Shown here: positions 1 through 8,820 of the stretch, one piece after another
How the letters are laid out: every line of letters starts with the position of its first letter
Position numbering within the stretch: position 1 is the first letter of the stretch
Assembly: GCF_030296935.1 (NCBI RefSeq)
Contig: NZ_AP028032.1
Location: 744,001 to 808,000 of the forward strand
Direction: 5' to 3'
DNA length: 64,000 nt
Source of the DNA: Coprobacter fastidiosus
GTDB lineage: Bacteria; Bacteroidota; Bacteroidia; Bacteroidales; Coprobacteraceae
Notes under the pieces: generated by a model
The model's input: the letters and a program-made list of their open reading frames with translations, nothing else
Database searches by the model: none
Told to the model about the DNA's origin: nothing
Position numbers and translations under genes: made by a program

Positions 1-564
1 AATGACACTGTAGAGAGTGCTATTCAAAAACTTGCGAAATATGCTGAATTATACTCTACTGGAGATAATATTTTGGTTAGTAGTGAAGATTTCATCATAC
101 CGGATAATAAACCAGAACCTATAACGAAAGATGATACCATAACAGCTGCCATAGCTAAGTTAGCATATTTGTCAGACAAAGTCAAGAATGTATATCCCGT
201 TATCAACCTTTCCCTTGAATCTAATACAGAATTATCATGTTATATTGATAATAATGATTTTGCTCTTATGGATAAAGGGGATATTATAGAACTTGTGATT
301 AATGCTACCTTGAAAAAGACATCATCAGAATTTTCGTCATCTACTGTAATATGTAACAAAATTCTTTTGAAAGAAACCATTGGTGTGATTAATGGAGAAA
401 CAAAACCCATTGCATTTGAATCTGAATTAAACACATATTCGACCGTGTATTCGACAATAATTTTTTCAAATAGAAATCTTACCCTTACTCTACATGGAGA
501 AGTGGAATTTATGGGAATCGGTAATATAACAGCAAATCTTATTCTATATAAAAATAATATTTAG
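1..564 (+). CDS. Tail-fibre-like repeat protein, 5' end outside window
   Basis: The reading frame is open from base 1, so this is the C-terminal 187 residues of a longer protein and not a gene starting at the ATG at 73. Two copies of a short motif of the form D-[DN]-T-[VI]-x-x-A-I-x-K-L-A are visible (codons 2-12 and about 46-56). Such tandem linkers are common in phage tail-fibre and baseplate proteins of Bacteroidetes. The rest is a beta-rich, hydrophilic domain with no catalytic motif. It is the first of a run of + strand structural-looking genes. I infer a virion or tail role; no specific family is recognised. Confidence 0.6.
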   Translation, partial: NDTVESAIQKLAKYAELYSTGDNILVSSEDFIIPDNKPEPITKDDTITAAIAKLAYLSDKVKNVYPVINLSLESNTELSCYIDNNDFALMDKGDIIELVINATLKKTSSEFSSSTVICNKILLKETIGVINGETKPIAFESELNTYSTVYSTIIFSNRNLTLTLHGEVEFMGIGNITANLILYKNNI

Positions 565-630
565 ATAGGTTTGATATAAAATTCAATTATTATAAAAATA
601 GATTGTTTAACTAATTAAATATGAAACAAT

Positions 631-894
631 ATGAAAAATCTTTATGTTGACGATTTTAGTCATACCGTACAAATTTCAAAATTAAGTATCGGATTAAATG
701 TTTCTGAAGCTGGAGTAATTAAAGAAATAGAGCCAAATCAATTTGTAAGAGTTAAGTCAATTGAAGGAAATTCCGTCATCAAACTTGAAAATACTGTTGG
801 AGATGGCATTCTCTTATCAGAAGGTGAAACAGAATATTTTTTCATAGATTGTCATATAGAACTCGTTTCCGGTTCAGTGAATATCATGTACTAA
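631..894 (+). CDS. Small hypothetical protein of the tail module
   Basis: An 87-residue protein starting with MKNLYVDDFSHTVQI. It is beta-strand rich, acidic, and has no cysteine pair, signal peptide or membrane segment. It lies 66 bases after the preceding repeat protein and about 50 bases before the large fibre gene, on the same strand, so it is probably co-transcribed. I do not recognise the family. A small tail accessory or capping protein would fit the context, but that is inference from position only. Confidence 0.5.
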   Translation: MKNLYVDDFSHTVQISKLSIGLNVSEAGVIKEIEPNQFVRVKSIEGNSVIKLENTVGDGILLSEGETEYFFIDCHIELVSGSVNIMY

Positions 895-943
895 ATGAGG
901 AATTATCCCCCTAAAAAAAATCTTACAATAAACAAATCTGATT

Positions 944-3421
944 ATGGCTGGTTACGAAGATACTAAACAGAAAATTATCTCAACTCTTATGGGCAGACCT
1001 AATGGAACGGAAATTCAACCCGAAAACCATCAGGACTATGCTCTCAATATGTTAGATTACATACGGAGCTTAGAACTTATTGCTACAAGCACCCTAATTG
1101 GTGTAGCAGAAGAAATAACCACTCCAGTTCAACCGAATAATTCAAGAGTATGCTACATAGCAGGAGTTGCACAAAATCAGACAGCGGTATTCTTGAATTT
1201 CATAGGTCAAGATGGGCAACCTATTTCCGTAACAACGAAAGATGAGGAGGGAGTTTTTGTAATATTGATGTGGAATACTCAATATTGGAGTGCTCAAACA
1301 TTTAGCACCAATATTATTAGTCAGGTTGAACAAGCAACGTTATATTATGGCTATAATATCCGCAAAACTTATGCAAGTATCGCAGATATGAATTCAGATA
1401 TTGACAATCCCATAGGAACAGACGGAAAGTATTTGAAAATTGGAGATGTCGTAACTGTTTCTAACACAACAATGCCTTCGGAAAATGGTTTTTATAGTTA
1501 TGAAGGAAATGTGAAAGGTTGGAAATTTCAAAGTAGCTTTAATTTCCAATTAACGCAAAATATTGGTTCTAATCCTAATTCTGCGATGTCACAAAATGCG
1601 GCGACTGTAGCTTTTGCTCTTCAAAGATTGTATAAAACTTCTATATTGAACTGGGATATATCTAAAACTTGCTATTATGCGAAAGATATATCTGATTTCA
1701 TAATAGACATAAAACTAACCGGAGATATATTGGGTGCAGAAAATGATCCACACTATTGGGCACCAATCTCTGTTCATACAGACATAAAAATGGTAATACT
1801 TTATGAAACAGATGCAGACGGAAATTATTTGGAAGATTTCAATTCTATAAGTGTAAGTTTAAAAGGTGACAATTTATCCTATGTTTTGAATCAAGCAGTA
1901 AAAGATAAAAATGGGTTAACAGGTAATTTATCTATCGTTGTTGATTGGACACTATGGAAACATGGGAAACAAGAAGCAATGAAACCCCTAAGACTTAATG
2001 ACGATGTACTGAAAGATCATTTCGGATTTATTTCCATTTTGGAAAATGTAGAAATAACAACGGATAACGTAAAAGCGGGATATATAAAAAATGTTGACAA
2101 CGCTAATATAAATTCGTGGAATAATGGAGTCATTACAGAGTATCATGGTAAAAATGGATTTACATTTAAGAATATGCAACAAAATGGCTCAGGAGGTATA
2201 AGAACAACAACTTTTATTCCAAACCCAAACTACCATTGCATAATAGATATAGAAATACAATCGATTTCAAGCGGTGTAGTAACAGTATATCTGTTTGGGG
2301 CGAATGGAGACAAACAATTACAAGCTCAACAGTTACAAGTCGGTAAAAACAGTTTTGAATTTGATCCAGCTTATCATTCCGTATATAATAATCAAACTAA
2401 TTTTTATTTGATAGTAGCTGTTAGTACATACGAAAGTACAGTTAATGTCAAGAATTTCATTTGCGCCCAATATCCAATCGGGCAAACAGAAAATCTTACG
2501 GAAACAATCTCCGATTTACAAAAAGAGATAGCAGTTTTGGAGGGGAAAGTAACGTCTTTGGAAAGCAGTTCGGATATTATTCTGACTTCCCCGAATGGAA
2601 CTAAATATGTAGTATTGGTTGGGAACAACGGAGTAGTGACAACAACCCCGTTATATCCGGAAAAAGCGTTATTTATCGGTAACTCTTTATTGTTGGGTAA
2701 TGGAGATTTTGGAATGGATGCAACCGATAAAACAAAGGATTATTACGACATCATAAAAGAGCATATATTGGCTTTCGGGACGGGGAATTATACTTCAAAA
2801 CAACTTTCAGGAACGGGCTTTGAAGATGCAGAAAGTATCACAACAAGTAATGCGTGGATAGAAGATATTTTAGAGCTTGAACTTGATGCAGATGCCGATT
2901 TAGTCGTTGTTCAACTGGGCGATAATGTAAACACGGAATTGAAAAGAACGACATTTAAGAGTAGTTGTGAAACACTTGTTCATAATATACGGCAAATTGC
3001 TCCAAAAGCTCGTGTCGCATGGGTTTATGGTTGGTATGTAAATAGTGAAGTTAGAACAACTATTCAAAATGCTTTAAAATCATACGGAGGCATATATATT
3101 GAGATAAATGATCTGAATACCAAAGCCAATCAAAGTGAAATAGGGACAGTGATAACGCATGATTCAGTAAAGAGTCAAAACCTTGTTTATGACACTTTAG
3201 AAATAATTTCTGCTACACAACTGAAAATTACTTTTACTGTTGAAGGCAAACAATATATAAGCGAGATAACGGTAAATAGTTATCAAGATAGTTCAAGTAG
3301 TAAAACTGTAAGTTGGCAAGGATATGAAACAATAACAGTAAGTGCAGGTGTTGCTTCTCATCCGGGTAATTTAGGTTTTGAAAAAATAGCTCAAAGAATT
3401 ATTGAAGGATTAAAAATGTAA
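944..3421 (+). CDS. Phage tail-fibre protein with C-terminal SGNH/GDSL esterase-like domain
   Basis: The protein has 825 residues. The N-terminal and central parts are beta-rich and fibre-like, with a segment near residues 140-230 that includes a motif NPNSAMSQNAATVAF typical of phage tail appendages. A short coiled coil lies near residues 520-545 (DLQKEIAVLEGKVTSLE). From about residue 570 an SGNH-hydrolase pattern appears: block I ALFIGNSLLLGNG (Ser about 581), block III VVQLGDN (about 655-661) and block V SHPGNLGFEKIA (His about 806). The enzyme would deacylate host surface glycans. The glycine of block II was not confirmed. The next gene begins 4 bases downstream, so this is part of an operon. 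Confidence 0.75.
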   Translation: MAGYEDTKQKIISTLMGRPNGTEIQPENHQDYALNMLDYIRSLELIATSTLIGVAEEITTPVQPNNSRVCYIAGVAQNQTAVFLNFIGQDGQPISVTTKDEEGVFVILMWNTQYWSAQTFSTNIISQVEQATLYYGYNIRKTYASIADMNSDIDNPIGTDGKYLKIGDVVTVSNTTMPSENGFYSYEGNVKGWKFQSSFNFQLTQNIGSNPNSAMSQNAATVAFALQRLYKTSILNWDISKTCYYAKDISDFIIDIKLTGDILGAENDPHYWAPISVHTDIKMVILYETDADGNYLEDFNSISVSLKGDNLSYVLNQAVKDKNGLTGNLSIVVDWTLWKHGKQEAMKPLRLNDDVLKDHFGFISILENVEITTDNVKAGYIKNVDNANINSWNNGVITEYHGKNGFTFKNMQQNGSGGIRTTTFIPNPNYHCIIDIEIQSISSGVVTVYLFGANGDKQLQAQQLQVGKNSFEFDPAYHSVYNNQTNFYLIVAVSTYESTVNVKNFICAQYPIGQTENLTETISDLQKEIAVLEGKVTSLESSSDIILTSPNGTKYVVLVGNNGVVTTTPLYPEKALFIGNSLLLGNGDFGMDATDKTKDYYDIIKEHILAFGTGNYTSKQLSGTGFEDAESITTSNAWIEDILELELDADADLVVVQLGDNVNTELKRTTFKSSCETLVHNIRQIAPKARVAWVYGWYVNSEVRTTIQNALKSYGGIYIEINDLNTKANQSEIGTVITHDSVKSQNLVYDTLEIISATQLKITFTVEGKQYISEITVNSYQDSSSSKTVSWQGYETITVSAGVASHPGNLGFEKIAQRIIEGLKM

Positions 3422-3425
3422 AATT

Positions 3426-3737
3426 ATGCTATCGCAAATTACAGATGAAAATTATAAGGAGATATTAAAATCCGACAAGTTGGTAATTATTGACGTTTAT
3501 GCAACTTGGTGTAAGCCGTGTTCTGTTATTGCGCCAATCTTGGATAAGTTATCAGAAGAATATTCAGAGAAAGTTTTGATTGGAAAATATAATATAGAGG
3601 ATGAGGTGGAGTTGTGCGAAAAATATAATATTCTCAGCATCCCTACTTTATTATTTTTCAGAAATGGGAAAATGATAGATAAGTGTATAGGTTCTTTTGT
3701 AACCTCTACTATAAGAGAAAAGATAAATAATTTATAA
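3426..3737 (+). CDS. Thioredoxin
   Basis: A complete single-domain thioredoxin of 103 residues with the redox motif WCKPC (C29 and C32) after the central strand VIIDVYAT, and the cis-proline loop SIPTLLFF further on. There is no signal peptide, so it should be cytoplasmic. It is unusual for its place: it sits 4 bases after the SGNH fibre gene and 9 bases before the LamG-like tail protein. This suggests translation with the structural genes and a role in virion assembly, as a polymerase processivity factor, or in redox control during infection. The biochemical identity is secure; the role is inferred. Confidence 0.9.
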   Translation: MLSQITDENYKEILKSDKLVIIDVYATWCKPCSVIAPILDKLSEEYSEKVLIGKYNIEDEVELCEKYNILSIPTLLFFRNGKMIDKCIGSFVTSTIREKINNL

Positions 3738-3746
3738 ATAACGGCT

Positions 3747-6551
3747 ATGATAAGTTTAGGTAGATTAGGACGTTTAGGTAGATTAGGCAATATTTATGAT
3801 ATTAATATAAGCAAAATTTCTAAGATTGCTTTTGCCTCCGGAAAAGCTTTTCCGATCTGGAACACGAAACCGGGAGACGATAAACTGATGTCCCTATCGA
3901 TACATGGGCTTACGGAACAGATCGGCACACCGACTCCGGAGAATCCCGTACCTATGCGATCGGTAGGAGACAGTGGGCTGTTTTTGTCAGTCATGCCGGA
4001 TAAAGCAGGAAGCGATTACCAGTTGTTGAACATCAAAGAAGCAATGAAAAAGGCGGGACATGACGGTATCCTTCGATCAGTAAACGGCATATACGATGAA
4101 GTAGTGTATAACGGAAAAGAATGGAAACTGATACAGCGGATAGGTGTGAGTACAGGATTCACCGTCACTTCAATCTCAACACTTAATAGTAACGGAGATT
4201 TAAGAGAAGTCCTTATAAGAGGATCGGTAAAAGGAACACAAGTAACCCCTGACATATCTGTCTTTTACAGCAATAAATTCTATTATACAGGAGATTCCAC
4301 ATCCAATAAGTGGAATAAAGTATATGGAGTATGGACAAACAGTCTGCGATACGGTTTTTACCTTGTATATGATGTAAATGATTATCCCACCGAAGATGAT
4401 CTTAAGAAAATGATCGAGGATGAAAGTACTATCTATTATTATGTATTATTTACTCCGGCAGAATATTCTCTTGATTTACCGGCAATAACGACCTATGACG
4501 AACAGACCTATTTCGCCAGCAATGCAGCCGACGTCAAGCCTCGTATGATAGCCCGATGTAAAGTATCGAAAGCATTGGACTACATCCGGGAGGGTCTGAT
4601 CGGTTACTATACCGGTCGAGGACGAAGCAACACGGATGAGAATAAAAACATTCTTCCGGATCTATCCGGCAACGGGAACGACCTTGAGAACAAAAACTTC
4701 GCATATACCCCTGAATCGGGATACGGAGACGGATATATCCAATATGACGGGGTAGACGATTTCAGTATGTTACCGACCGACAAGAACTTTAAAAGCGGAG
4801 TCAAGACCCAGATGTTTGTATTCTCTGATAATTCGATGAATCCAGAAACAGCAAACATATATAACGGAGGAATAGTTGTTGAAAAATATTTTGTAATTCT
4901 AAACAATCAAATTAATGCTAATGCTGATTACGAACAAGTTTATTTAAACGGAACAGATGTAAAGACGACAGGTTTCAATATAAACGGTTCGACAGAAATA
5001 AATACTATCGTCATATCAAAAATAAAGTACACAGAGGAATTCAATAAGAACTTTAATATCAGTACAATTTTAAATGCCGCTATTTATTGTTTAAAACAGA
5101 GGGTGCATGATGTTTTATTATATGACAGGATATTAACCGAAGAGGAGATACAGCATAACTATAAAGTCTCGTGTCAGTACAACGGAGAAGATATAAACGG
5201 CAAGGCTGAAGAAACTACGGCCAGCGGAGAAAATGGCTTCATTATTTATAACTCTTTACCCGGAATATTTAAAGAACTCACCGTTTACGGCAAATCAATC
5301 CAAGACGGTACACCGACACCGGAGAATCCGATACCGATAAATTCAGTAGGAGATACCCCGTTGATAATTACAATTAGTAACGGCACGGAAACACAGCAGA
5401 TAAATTTTGGAGATATTAAATTGAGTTCTGTCGGAACAGTATATGACGAACTTGTATTTGATAATAGTATCGGAAAATGGAAAGTGATACAGCGGATAGG
5501 AGTATTGGATAATATTCCGGAAATGGGAACTCTGTTTAAAGATGCTACATATACAGATAAGCAATTATTCCGTTTTCAGTTTAAGACATCCGCTCCGGAA
5601 AACTTTTGTGCAACCGGTCAGACCCTAAGCAATATATTCATAACGGCCACCGGTTCTGCAATGGATAAACAACCCTTAAACAGTTGCTGGAGTCAATATG
5701 CAAGAGAAAATGTACACTACATCTATTTCAATGTGCCTTTAGAATATGACACAGTAGAAAAAGCGATAAGCTATTTAGGTGAAAATTACGAGATACATTA
5801 TCCCCTATACAGCCCGATAGAAACCGAATTAGACTTTGAATCCCCGAAAACCTTTTCCGGAGAAGTTACGGTAACTACCAATCAGGAAACCGTACATCCG
5901 TATATGACCGCCCGAATAGCAGTAGGAGAAAAACTAACGTTGCCCGCTGATCCATTGGCCATATATATAGCCGGAAAACAAACAACGGGAGATAATACAT
6001 TTAAAGACTATTCAGGTAATGGAAACGATATACCGCTTTTCAATATTGCCCATAGTGCGGAGTCCGGATTCTTTCAAGGTGCATTACACCTTGACGGAGT
6101 AGACGATACCGGGAGGTTACCGCTTGAATCGTTCAATCCGGCAATAACAGCAGAAACAAGTTTCTTTTTGTCCGGCAAAGTCAATGAAATAGGTATTAAA
6201 TATTTCAGTTATTTACGAACGAAAGATAGCGTATCTACGGCATTATCAAGATTATCACCGGCAAATACAGGTGATTTCATAGCATATTATCCGTTAGCTT
6301 TAACCGGGAATCCGGATGTCAACCTATTGAATACCTATAGGCTGACATATAACAATAATAATATGTTAGACCAACTATTATCACCGGCAAACAAAACTTA
6401 CTACAATTTAGCTGGTTTTTTACAAGGCGAATCACAAGTGGAATTAGGAAGATTAGATTACCGCTATCTGATAATCTATCCCCGCAATCTTACTAAAGAA
6501 GAACAGGAAATAGTACTTAAATATATCAAACAAGGAATTTACGAACTATAA
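3747..6551 (+). CDS. Large LamG/concanavalin-like phage tail adhesin
   Basis: The protein has 934 residues. The N-terminus carries a simple repeat (LGRLGRLGRLG). A module containing a linker of the form GTPTPENPVPMRSVGD occurs twice (about residues 65-85 and again near 515). Each copy is followed by a LamG-like fold recognisable by D-x-SGNGND...LDGVDD-type motifs (about residues 300-340 and 750-800). The protein is thus an internal duplication. The GTPTPENP linker is common in tail proteins of phages and prophages of gut bacteria. LamG folds bind glycans, so host adhesion is the likely job. Codon usage is richer in GC than the flanking genes, which suggests a different recent origin. Confidence 0.7.
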   Translation: MISLGRLGRLGRLGNIYDINISKISKIAFASGKAFPIWNTKPGDDKLMSLSIHGLTEQIGTPTPENPVPMRSVGDSGLFLSVMPDKAGSDYQLLNIKEAMKKAGHDGILRSVNGIYDEVVYNGKEWKLIQRIGVSTGFTVTSISTLNSNGDLREVLIRGSVKGTQVTPDISVFYSNKFYYTGDSTSNKWNKVYGVWTNSLRYGFYLVYDVNDYPTEDDLKKMIEDESTIYYYVLFTPAEYSLDLPAITTYDEQTYFASNAADVKPRMIARCKVSKALDYIREGLIGYYTGRGRSNTDENKNILPDLSGNGNDLENKNFAYTPESGYGDGYIQYDGVDDFSMLPTDKNFKSGVKTQMFVFSDNSMNPETANIYNGGIVVEKYFVILNNQINANADYEQVYLNGTDVKTTGFNINGSTEINTIVISKIKYTEEFNKNFNISTILNAAIYCLKQRVHDVLLYDRILTEEEIQHNYKVSCQYNGEDINGKAEETTASGENGFIIYNSLPGIFKELTVYGKSIQDGTPTPENPIPINSVGDTPLIITISNGTETQQINFGDIKLSSVGTVYDELVFDNSIGKWKVIQRIGVLDNIPEMGTLFKDATYTDKQLFRFQFKTSAPENFCATGQTLSNIFITATGSAMDKQPLNSCWSQYARENVHYIYFNVPLEYDTVEKAISYLGENYEIHYPLYSPIETELDFESPKTFSGEVTVTTNQETVHPYMTARIAVGEKLTLPADPLAIYIAGKQTTGDNTFKDYSGNGNDIPLFNIAHSAESGFFQGALHLDGVDDTGRLPLESFNPAITAETSFFLSGKVNEIGIKYFSYLRTKDSVSTALSRLSPANTGDFIAYYPLALTGNPDVNLLNTYRLTYNNNNMLDQLLSPANKTYYNLAGFLQGESQVELGRLDYRYLIIYPRNLTKEEQEIVLKYIKQGIYEL

Positions 6552-6564
6552 AAACAAAAACACG

Positions 6565-6831
6565 ATGAACAGATATTATGTAATCCCGGTGTCAGAACTC
6601 AAAGAGATAGACCCGGATTGGGAAACGAGAAGAAAGAACGTGGACGCAACAGAAGCGATCATACACGTAGAAACATACGATACGCTGGTATCGGAGAGAA
6701 ATAAGGAAATAATGCCCCTATCAAAAGAACTTACAGAGAGAAATACCTATCCCGTCTATCAAGGAAAATATCTGACGGAACTGTTGGATAGTCTGGAATG
6801 GACACCGAATCAGGAAGGAGGTCTTCGATGA
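6565..6831 (+). CDS. Small hypothetical tail-module protein
   Basis: An 88-residue hydrophilic, charged protein starting MNRYYVIPVSELKEIDPDWE. It has no membrane segment or known motif. It starts 13 bases after the LamG-like adhesin and its stop overlaps the start of the following membrane protein (ATGA), which indicates translational coupling. I do not recognise the family. A tail-fibre assembly or chaperone role is possible from position but is not shown by the sequence. Confidence 0.55.
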   Translation: MNRYYVIPVSELKEIDPDWETRRKNVDATEAIIHVETYDTLVSERNKEIMPLSKELTERNTYPVYQGKYLTELLDSLEWTPNQEGGLR

Positions 6832-7058
6832 AATGGTTGAGAGAAAGTAACCGTCCGCGTCATATCTTATATGGATTTTTCGGGGCGTTGATAGGCACGT
6901 TACTGTTTTCCATAGGCTTGGCGATCGGCAAGGAATATGGAGACAAGGCATGGGGTGGGAAATTCGACCGGCTCGATTTATGGGCAACACTGATAGGAGG
7001 TATTGCCGGACAGATTATTCAATTGTTTATTATATGGATAATTATTAAACTGATTTAG
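6828..7058 (+). CDS. Two-helix membrane protein, possible holin/YfiM-like
   Basis: Starting at the ATG that overlaps the upstream stop codon, the protein has 76 residues and two predicted membrane helices (about residues 9-29 and 48-75). They are separated by a short loop reading EYGDKAWGGKFDRLDLWATL. That loop recalls the YfiM/DUF2279 membrane proteins often found near lysis genes of phages. Its place after the tail genes would suit a holin. No endolysin gene is visible next to it, so the lysis role remains inferred. An upstream ATG at 6798 would add ten unlikely residues. Confidence 0.55.
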   Translation: MKWLRESNRPRHILYGFFGALIGTLLFSIGLAIGKEYGDKAWGGKFDRLDLWATLIGGIAGQIIQLFIIWIIIKLI

Positions 7059-7060
7059 CT

Positions 7061-7579
7061 ATGATAGAACTTAAAAATATAAATCCTAACGAAAGCGGTT
7101 TATCTGTTAGGGGTAAACTTAATAATATGTTTGCTTCTCTTATCACTGGAGATGAGGGGGTAAATAAAGTTTGGGCAAAGATTCAACAAATATTGAATAG
7201 CCAAAATTCTTTGGAAGAACTTTCTGAAGCTCAATATGAGGAATTGAAAGACCAAGTCCTAAAATCCTTTGACTACACGGACACAACAGCCAATGACCTT
7301 ACGAATTACATAAACGCAATTAACGGCGGAGTTGCGGGTTTTGCGGAAAGTACAGAATACAATCCGAATATACCGGAAGATAAATCGGCTACTATTCTTG
7401 CAGTGGGAGCAGGAACTTACACTTATTTTAAAGATTCTACTGGAGTTGCTATTACTATTGAAGGGGATGACACTCTTACTATATTTTATAAAGCCGCCAA
7501 TTCTACCTATTGGCAATATAAGTCAATTTTGGGCAAAATAAATATTAGTGAAATTGATGGAGGTAATGCCTTCGATTAG
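7061..7579 (+). CDS. Hypothetical phage protein with fibre-like C-terminus
   Basis: A 172-residue protein starting 2 bases after the membrane protein. The N-terminal 80 residues are helical (LEELSEAQYEELKDQVLKSF). The C-terminal part is beta-rich and resembles the carbohydrate-contacting ends of tail fibres (ILAVGAGTYTYFKD). It is the last gene of the tight + strand series and is followed by a stem-loop. No enzyme motif is seen. I infer a virion-associated or host-contact protein and cannot name a family. Confidence 0.5.
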   Translation: MIELKNINPNESGLSVRGKLNNMFASLITGDEGVNKVWAKIQQILNSQNSLEELSEAQYEELKDQVLKSFDYTDTTANDLTNYINAINGGVAGFAESTEYNPNIPEDKSATILAVGAGTYTYFKDSTGVAITIEGDDTLTIFYKAANSTYWQYKSILGKINISEIDGGNAFD

Positions 7580-7591
7580 GTTATTTGAATT

Positions 7592-7671
7592 AAAGACCGA
7601 CCGGACTACGAGTGAATTAATTGTTTCACGTTTTTATTATTTCCGAGTACCTTTTTGTTCGGTTGGTCTTT
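7592..7671 (+). terminator. Long-loop stem at the end of the tail operon
   Basis: A 15-base arm at 7592-7606 (AAAGACCGACCGGAC) pairs with 7657-7671 with two G-U wobbles, leaving a 50-base loop. It lies just after the last tail gene. It could be a terminator with an unusually long loop or a structured RNA. Confidence 0.45.
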
Positions 7672-7735
7672 ATTAGGTGATTTGGAAAAATTAAACTTAA
7701 ATGTTATTTTTAATCAAATCCTAAAACAAAAAGTT

Positions 7736-8251
7736 ATGAGTACACAATTAATTAAAGTTGATTTTAATATCGAGTTGGCGAAAAAAATTAGTGCTGGTGA
7801 AATTTCGGGAAAAATAACTACTCGTGACGGTCAAGATGTTGAAATAATCAAGTTCAATAAAAAAGGTGATTATCCTATTGTTGCATTAGTTGGAAAAGAT
7901 GAAACGATTAGGTGTTATTCCACTAATGGAGATTGGGATATGAAATATAATCATGGGGCGGGAAATAATTATGCCCCTCTTGATTTAGTATTACAAATTC
8001 CACAAAGGGAACGATTTAAACAAGGAGATATAATTAAGGTTGATAAAATCATATTTATACTCGAAGAATACAAGAGTAGTACATCTGCTTCATGCTACGT
8101 AATATTCCAGTCGGGAACTGTGTACTATTCTGAGACTTTGTACAGTGTACATCTTTGGGATAAGGCAAGACTTGCTACTGATGAAGAAAAAATTTCATTA
8201 TTTGAAGCTATGGCATTTCAAGGAAGCCAGTGTGAAGAAGATGAAGAATGA
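7736..8251 (+). CDS. Small hypothetical protein, common in Bacteroides mobile DNA
   Basis: The start was set at the ATG at 7736, because the 27 codons upstream cross the preceding stem-loop and look non-coding. The product has 171 residues and begins MSTQLIKVDFNIELAKKIS. It contains a motif GKITTRDGQDVEIIKF and ends in an acidic tail. I recall many short proteins of this pattern (lysine-rich start, TRDG..A.I, then an IP-x-R-x-x-F-K-x-GD turn) in Bacteroides phages and conjugative elements, with no known function. It stands alone between two stem-loop regions. Confidence 0.6.
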   Translation: MSTQLIKVDFNIELAKKISAGEISGKITTRDGQDVEIIKFNKKGDYPIVALVGKDETIRCYSTNGDWDMKYNHGAGNNYAPLDLVLQIPQRERFKQGDIIKVDKIIFILEEYKSSTSASCYVIFQSGTVYYSETLYSVHLWDKARLATDEEKISLFEAMAFQGSQCEEDEE

Positions 8252-8260
8252 TATACCCGT

Positions 8261-8341
8261 TGTTTTCTAATTGAAAACAGAGACGCAACTGAAAATTGAT
8301 AAGCCTACGAGCAATAGCAGTGCTACAATTCGGTTGCGTCT
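8261..8341 (+). terminator. Paired stem-loops after the small phage gene
   Basis: Two inverted repeats follow one another. 8261-8279 is TGTTTTC-5 bases-GAAAACA. 8281-8293 (AGACGCAACTGAA) pairs with 8329-8341 with one wobble and a 35-base loop, followed by a T-rich stretch. A transcription terminator is the simplest reading. Confidence 0.5.
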
Positions 8342-8396
8342 ATTTTAAAAGGCTTTTCTATATACCATATAGTTTGGCACGTTCATAATTTTAGTT

Positions 8397-8465
8397 AGAA
8401 CCATTATATTGGATGAAGAATAAATTTCCTACACCTAATTATTCAGAGTCCTTTATAATGGTTCT
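8397..8465. repeat. 12-bp perfect inverted repeat around 45 bases
   Basis: AGAACCATTATA at 8397-8408 is exactly reverse-repeated at 8454-8465. The enclosed 45 bases have no coding potential. The element could be a structured RNA or a recombination site; the sequence alone does not decide. The remainder of 8252-8571 holds only the neighbouring stem-loops and the promoter listed next. Confidence 0.5.
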
Positions 8466-8523
8466 GTTCTATATACAAATTAAAACAATTCGGGAATGAA
8501 AATAGTTATTTCAATAAAGATAA

Positions 8524-8552
8524 TTTGAGGTTGAAAAATCTTTGTATATTTG
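8524..8552 (+). promoter_or_regulatory. Bacteroidetes-type promoter for the membrane/SinR-like pair
   Basis: A -33 TTTG (8524-8527) is followed after 17 bases by the -7 element TATATTTG (8545-8552), close to the Bacteroides consensus TTTG-N19-TAnnTTTG. The gene start lies 19 bases downstream. Confidence 0.6.
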
Positions 8553-8571
8553 CAAATAAATTTGTGAGTAT

Positions 8572-8820
8572 ATGGCAGAGAACGACAAACAGGAGGTAGA
8601 TTCAAAAGGCAGTTCCGATCCGAAAGAAAATACCAGAAGCCGGATTGCAATGATATATGTATGTGCATTCTTTGGTGTTATTGCTGTGGTATTTGGAATA
8701 GGGCTTTTTAGCTGTTTTAAAGTAGATGAGTACAAGGATATGCTTGTTACTGTTTCAGGCATATTATCTGGGCCTCTTGGATTTATTGTCGGTTACTATT
8801 TTAAAGCATCGAAAGAATGA
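8572..8820 (+). CDS. Small two-helix inner-membrane protein
   Basis: An 82-residue protein. A charged, cytoplasmic-looking N-terminus (about 25 residues) is followed by two hydrophobic helices, about residues 27-47 (MIYVCAFFGVIAVVFGIGLF) and 60-78 (VSGILSGPLGFIVGYYF). It has its own promoter and its stop overlaps the start of the SinR-like gene (ATGA), so the two are translationally coupled. No family is recognised. The pairing with a Cas2-fold protein suggests a two-gene unit, possibly a membrane effector and its partner, but that is inference. Confidence 0.65.
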   Translation: MAENDKQEVDSKGSSDPKENTRSRIAMIYVCAFFGVIAVVFGIGLFSCFKVDEYKDMLVTVSGILSGPLGFIVGYYFKASKE

